This document shows, in pieces, positions 8,087 through 11,582 of a stretch of DNA of 11,582 nt (position 1 is its first letter; the number at the start of each line of letters is the position of its first letter). Source of the stretch: DASTHS01 sp035718085 (lineage in GTDB: Bacteria > Actinomycetota > Acidimicrobiia > Acidimicrobiales > Palsa-688); NCBI GenBank assembly GCA_035718085.1, contig DASTHS010000160.1, positions 1 to 11,582 on the forward strand, in the 5' to 3' direction. The notes under the pieces were generated by a model. The model was not told where the DNA came from, searched no databases, and was given only the letters and a program-made list of their open reading frames with translations. The position numbers were made by a program, and so were the translations under genes.

Positions 8087-11000
8087 TCAACAGTTCGGGA
8101 CACTCATGTCAGTGTTGACCACATTCGTTGTCGTCCCACCGCCATTAAGGAAAGTGTTGGCTGTGGCGTAATAACCATTGTTCCACGGCGAACTGGCGAT
8201 GCGATACCAGTAACCATCTGGATTCGATGAGGCGATGGTTGGATCGTAAACCTTGCAGGACACCTGCACGGTCTGCCCAGCAGCTATAGCTGGGCCCGGG
8301 CCTGAAGCGTTGTGGTAATCCTGGAAAGTGTTGACGCCGTGATTAGGCGACTCTGTTTCTGAGGAGGTCGACGGAGGTGGACTCGTCGTCGGCGGAGGGC
8401 AGGCAGCCGTCGATCCGGTGGCGGTCGCCTGGGTGCTCGACTGGCCGGCCGAGTCGACCGCCGTGACACCCAGCGTGTGCGTCTGGCCGCAGGCGTAGGC
8501 CTGCGTCGTCGAGGTGGTCGAGGTCGGGTAGTTCGAGCAGCTGCCGTCGATGCAGACGACGTAGTGGTCGAGGGGCAGGCCCTGGCCGCCGCCACCGCTC
8601 CAGCTGTAGGTGATCGAGCCGGTGTTCCCGTTCGTCGCGCTGACCTGCGGCGGGTTCGGCGGCTTGCAGGTGGCTGTCGAGCCGGTGGCGCTGGCCTGAC
8701 CGCTCTGCTGGCCGACCGTGTCGACGACCGACACGGCGACGGAGTGAGACTGGCTGCAGGCGTAGGTCTGCGTCGTCGAGGTCGACGAGGCCGGGTAGTT
8801 CGAGCAGCTCTTGTCGATGCAGACGACGTAGTGGTCGACGGGCCGGCCGTTGCCGCCGCCGCCGCTCCACCCGAAGGTGATCGACCCGCTGTTGCCCATG
8901 GTCGCCGTGGCCTGCGGGGGGTTCGGCGGCCCGTAGGGCACCGCCGTCGCCGCCGTCGAGATGCTCGACCACGCCCCGCACTCGCTGTTGTCGTTGCAGG
9001 CCCGGGCCTGGAGTGGGTAGCTCTGGCCGTTCACCAGCCCCGAGAGGGTGAAGCTGGCCTGGCTGCCCTGGGCCGGCACCGAGGTCCACGAGCCGGCAAG
9101 GCCGGCGCTGACCGCCTGGTAGTCGACCTTGGCGATCGAGGCGCCGTGGGCCGCCGGCACGGTGAAGGTGGCGGTCAGCTGCTGGTTGCCGGCGCTGGCG
9201 GCCAGGTCGGTGATCGGGCCCGGCACGCCGTCGGCCTTGACTGGCGGCGCCGACTGGGCGCTCTCGGGAGAGGTCAGGCCCTCCCGGTTGGCCGCAGTGA
9301 CGGTGTAGGTGTAGTCGGCGCCGTCGTTGGTGAGCGGCCCGAAGGTGGCGCACATGCCGCCGCCGCAGGTCGACACGGCGGTGGTCGACGACTGCTTGGC
9401 GCCGGACTTGTACTCGGTGACGGTGTAGGCGGCGCAGGCCTGGGCGTCGTTGCACGGGCTGATGGCGGGGAACGACACCGTGACGGTGGTGGTGGTCTGG
9501 TCGAGCGACACCGAGCCGGTGGCCGTCGGGGCCGGCGGGGTGGCGGGCGTCCCGAAGGTGTAGACGGGCGACGACGAGACCGACGGGCCGGCGCCCAGGC
9601 TGTTGTGGGGCACCACGGTGAAGGTGTAGGGGCCCACGTCGTTGCTGAGGCCGGTCCAGGCGAAGGAGGTGGCGCTGCCGCCGACGGTCTGCTGCGACGC
9701 CCCGCCGGGCGGTGCCGGGTTGACCGACAGCAGGTAGTGGTCGATGGCGACGCCGTTGTCGGGCGCCGCCCCCCAGGTGAGGTCGACCTCCTGGTTCTTC
9801 GGCACCGCCTGCACCGCCCCCGGGCTGCCGGGGATCGACTGCGGGCTGAAGCCGGTCGAGGTCACCGGGGCGCCGGGGCCCACCCCGTTCACGGCGACCA
9901 CGGTGAAGGTGTAGGAGGTGCCGTTGGTGAGGCCGGTCCAGGTGTAGCTGGTGCCGGTCACCGACTGCTGCGAACCTCCCATCGACACGACGTACTTCTG
10001 GATCGGCGACCCGTTGGGTTGGGCCGCCCCCCAGCTGAGGGCGACCTGCTGGTTGCCGGGCACCCCGGCGATGGCACCCGGGGCGGAGGGCACGTCGAGC
10101 ACCTCGAGGGTGACGGTGTCGGTGATGGCCCGCTCGGGCCGGCCGGCGACGTCGGTCACCTGCACGGTGAACGAGACCGTGCCGTGGGTGCCGGTCTGGG
10201 GGGTGAAGGTGATGGTCGAGCCGTTGGTCGTGGCGGTGACGCCGCCCTGCTGGGGGGTGACGCCGAGCACGGTGACCGACGGCGACGGCAGCGGGCTGGT
10301 GACGTACTGGCGCATGTCGACGGTGACGGCCTTGCCGGTCTGGGCGCCGGGCACGTCGACGGGGGTGGCCGTGGCCGGGGGCACGGAGGTGACGACGACG
10401 GGGAACTCCGTGCTGACCGACGTGCCGGCGATGTCCACCTTGAGGGTGCCGGTCTGGTTCGGGTTGGCCGCCGAGCCGGCGGTCACCGTCAGGATGGTGT
10501 GCTGGGCGTCGGCCCACCCGGTGGAGACGTCGTTGGGCTGCTGGGCCCAGGTGGCGGTGAACGAGAGGCTGGCGGCCTGCGCCGGGTCGGGGGTCCACAC
10601 CTGGCAGAAGGTGGTCAGGTCGACCGAGGCCGCCGTGCCGCCCTCGGCGACCGAGATCGGCGTGCTCGGGCAACGCAGCACCGGGGTCGGGGCGCCGACC
10701 TGCACCGGCAGGGTGACGTAGGTGGTGTAGGCCCCGGGCTGGTTCGGCGAGGTGCCGTCGGTGACCTGCACGGTGAGTGAACCCGGGCCGCCGTAGCCGC
10801 CGATGGCGCTGAGGCTCAGGCTGGTGTAGTCGACGGCGTGCCAGGCCAGGCCGCTGCTCGGCGAGGTGGAGATGCCGTCGGCGGAGGTGAGGCGCACCGA
10901 CCCCCGGGTGTCGGTGATGTAGTCGGCGAGCGACACGGTGACGCTTCCGGTCGCCGGCACCTGGATGGTGGGCGCCCCGGCCTTCAGGTGCGGGCCGACG

Positions 11001-11582
11001 TCGACCGCCGGCACGTGGACGACGCCGATGGCCGTCGCCCCGCCCGGGTCTTTGATCTCGTAGCCGATCGTCTGGGGCGCCGGCCCGACGACGACGACGA
11101 CCTGGTCGCCGTCGATGTGCGCGTTCGGGGAGAACACCGCTACGAGGGTCAGGTCGCCAGGGGTGCCGTCGGGGTCGTAGTCGTTGGCCAGCACCTTGAC
11201 CGAGACCTCGTTCTGGCCGGCGGGGGGCGCGGTGGCGTAGTCGTCGACCGCCACGGGGGGGATGTCGTAGCCCGGCGGCCCGGCGGTGACCACCACCTGG
11301 GCGAGGGAGGGTGCGCCGCGACCGTCGGTGATGCCGTAGGTGAACACCAGCGGCTCGGTGCCGGTCGGGGCGACCACGTCGATCGACGTGCCGTCGACGG
11401 TGGCGCCGGCCGGCACCGTGGTGTTGGTGCGGGCGAGGGGCAGGATGGTGACGGCGTCACCGGGCGCGATGATGTCGTTGGCGAGCACGTTGACCGAGAC
11501 GTGGGCACCCGGGGCGGCGGTCACGGCGTCGCTGACCGCCACGGGGGCCGGCGTGCCCTCGGGGGGGCTGACGGCCACCCGC
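8087..11582 (-). CDS. Giant secreted/surface protein with Ig/cadherin-like and FN3 repeats, N-terminus beyond right edge
   Basis: At least 1163 residues; the frame is open to the edge and begins inside a repeat domain, so the true start and any signal peptide lie outside. Numbering from GTG 11578: Big_9/cadherin-like domains at about 12-105 and 107-200 (VLANDIIAPGD; PVAVDDYAT...VLANDYDPDG), further beta-sandwich domains at 202-295, 296-399 and 400-495, then six FN3-type domains at about 497-580, 583-677, 680-780, 785-880, 884-972 and 973-1061. A Thr/Ser/Pro linker follows (1062-1076), then a compact C-terminal module (about 1080-1163) with GYWYRIASSPWNN and a terminal Cys. From memory, this module recurs at the ends of actinobacterial exported proteins and Ser/Thr kinases, where it is SH3-like. 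Paired cysteines in the last FN3 domains and the module suggest disulfides and an extracytoplasmic location. No sortase motif or membrane anchor is visible at the C-terminus. Likely an adhesive or structural wall protein; the exact role is unknown. Confidence 0.92.
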   Translation of the reverse strand, partial: RVAVSPPEGTPAPVAVSDAVTAAPGAHVSVNVLANDIIAPGDAVTILPLARTNTTVPAGATVDGTSIDVVAPTGTEPLVFTYGITDGRGAPSLAQVVVTAGPPGYDIPPVAVDDYATAPPAGQNEVSVKVLANDYDPDGTPGDLTLVAVFSPNAHIDGDQVVVVVGPAPQTIGYEIKDPGGATAIGVVHVPAVDVGPHLKAGAPTIQVPATGSVTVSLADYITDTRGSVRLTSADGISTSPSSGLAWHAVDYTSLSLSAIGGYGGPGSLTVQVTDGTSPNQPGAYTTYVTLPVQVGAPTPVLRCPSTPISVAEGGTAASVDLTTFCQVWTPDPAQAASLSFTATWAQQPNDVSTGWADAQHTILTVTAGSAANPNQTGTLKVDIAGTSVSTEFPVVVTSVPPATATPVDVPGAQTGKAVTVDMRQYVTSPLPSPSVTVLGVTPQQGGVTATTNGSTITFTPQTGTHGTVSFTVQVTDVAGRPERAITDTVTLEVLDVPSAPGAIAGVPGNQQVALSWGAAQPNGSPIQKYVVSMGGSQQSVTGTSYTWTGLTNGTSYTFTVVAVNGVGPGAPVTSTGFSPQSIPGSPGAVQAVPKNQEVDLTWGAAPDNGVAIDHYLLSVNPAPPGGASQQTVGGSATSFAWTGLSNDVGPYTFTVVPHNSLGAGPSVSSSPVYTFGTPATPPAPTATGSVSLDQTTTTVTVSFPAISPCNDAQACAAYTVTEYKSGAKQSSTTAVSTCGGGMCATFGPLTNDGADYTYTVTAANREGLTSPESAQSAPPVKADGVPGPITDLAASAGNQQLTATFTVPAAHGASIAKVDYQAVSAGLAGSWTSVPAQGSQASFTLSGLVNGQSYPLQARACNDNSECGAWSSISTAATAVPYGPPNPPQATATMGNSGSITFGWSGGGGNGRPVDHYVVCIDKSCSNYPASSTSTTQTYACSQSHSVAVSVVDTVGQQSGQASATGSTATCKPPNPPQVSATNGNTGSITYSWSGGGGQGLPLDHYVVCIDGSCSNYPTSTTSTTQAYACGQTHTLGVTAVDSAGQSSTQATATGSTAACPPPTTSPPPSTSSETESPNHGVNTFQDYHNASGPGPAIAAGQTVQVSCKVYDPTIASSNPDGYWYRIASSPWNNGYYATANTFLNGGGTTTNVVNTDMSVPNC
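8396..8662 (-). repeat. Tandem Cys-containing FN3 repeat, copy 2
   Basis: Encodes residues 973-1061, beginning PPNPPQVSAT, and directly abuts copy 1 in the same frame with an identical 89-residue period. It is followed by a Pro/Thr/Ser linker. High similarity relative to the other FN3 domains points to a fairly recent internal duplication. Confidence 0.85.
8663..8929 (-). repeat. Tandem Cys-containing FN3 repeat, copy 1
   Basis: Encodes residues 884-972 of the surface protein, beginning PPNPPQATAT. It aligns without gaps to the next 89 residues, with 62 of 89 identical by hand count, including four conserved cysteines (VVCID, SCSNY, YAC and the one near the end). Confidence 0.85.

Larger units (their letters stand above)
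7981..8360. other. Low-GC island across a gene junction
   Basis: By hand count 197 of 360 bases in 7981-8340 are G or C (about 55%), against 65-80% in sampled 60-base lines elsewhere in the operon. The island covers the C-terminal module of the surface protein, the 35-nt spacer and the first codons of the MoxR gene. Its right border, near 8360, coincides with the end of the Thr/Pro linker. Confidence 0.7.

Noticed and set aside
8088..8090. TTG at 8090 as the MoxR start, overlapping the upstream stop as TTGA
   Set aside because: It adds 13 non-conserved residues. GTG 8051 has a strong AGGAGAGGA upstream.
8062..8090. TTGACA on the minus strand at 8090-8085 as a -35 promoter element
   Set aside because: At 17-nt spacing the would-be -10 is AGGAGA, which is the ribosome site and not TATAAT-like.
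8477..10780. A 767-codon plus-strand frame antisense to the surface-protein gene, and a 776-codon minus-strand frame offset from it (8343-10673)
   Set aside because: Both are compositionally repetitive shadows of the FN3/Ig repeats, with no recognisable fold. The overlapping minus-strand frame has clear domains and closes with the terminal module.

Overview
The window looks like chromosomal DNA of a high-GC Gram-positive bacterium (Actinomycetota). It is about 70-80% G+C over most of its length, every visible start codon is GTG, genes are packed with 4-base overlaps, and the protein families are typical of actinobacterial envelope loci. An acidimicrobial or similar deep-branching actinobacterial host is possible, but that is a guess.

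All real genes are on the minus strand and read right to left as one apparent operon of five genes. From right to left they are: (1) 11582-8087, a very large secreted or surface protein, 5' end outside the window, built of Ig/cadherin-like domains, then fibronectin type III (FN3) domains, then a Thr/Pro linker and a small C-terminal module; (2) 8051-7071, a MoxR-type AAA+ ATPase; (3) 7060-5810, a membrane-anchored DUF58 protein; (4) 5813-3480, a polytopic membrane protein with a transglutaminase-like extracytoplasmic domain; (5) 3483-1, a ubiquitin-like + FHA + FtsK/SpoIIIE (EssC/EccC-type) ATPase that runs off the left edge. Junctions are 35 nt, 10 nt, a 4-base GTGA overlap and a second GTGA overlap. 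There is no internal terminator or convincing promoter, so the promoter is presumably right of the window.

The MoxR + DUF58 + transglutaminase-like triad is a known bacterial gene neighbourhood. MoxR ATPases are thought to act as chaperones for partner complexes, often together with vWA/DUF58 proteins. Two things lift this locus above routine. The transglutaminase-like domain has lost the catalytic Cys (Asp502) and the catalytic Asp (Ala556) but kept the His, so it is probably a pseudoenzyme. The triad is also translationally coupled to a type VII secretion-like motor ATPase with its own ubiquitin-like and FHA domains, and sits downstream of a giant surface protein. I infer a cell-envelope assembly or export machine: a phospho-signal-sensing (FHA) motor, a MoxR/DUF58 chaperone pair, a membrane scaffold, and a surface-exposed product or stalk.

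There is no gene-free stretch over 300 bases. The largest spacer is 35 nt. No tRNA, rRNA, CRISPR, insertion sequence or attachment site was seen. A lower-GC island of about 55% (7981-8360) spans the junction between the surface-protein gene and the MoxR gene. The FtsK-like gene is also visibly less GC-rich than its neighbours.
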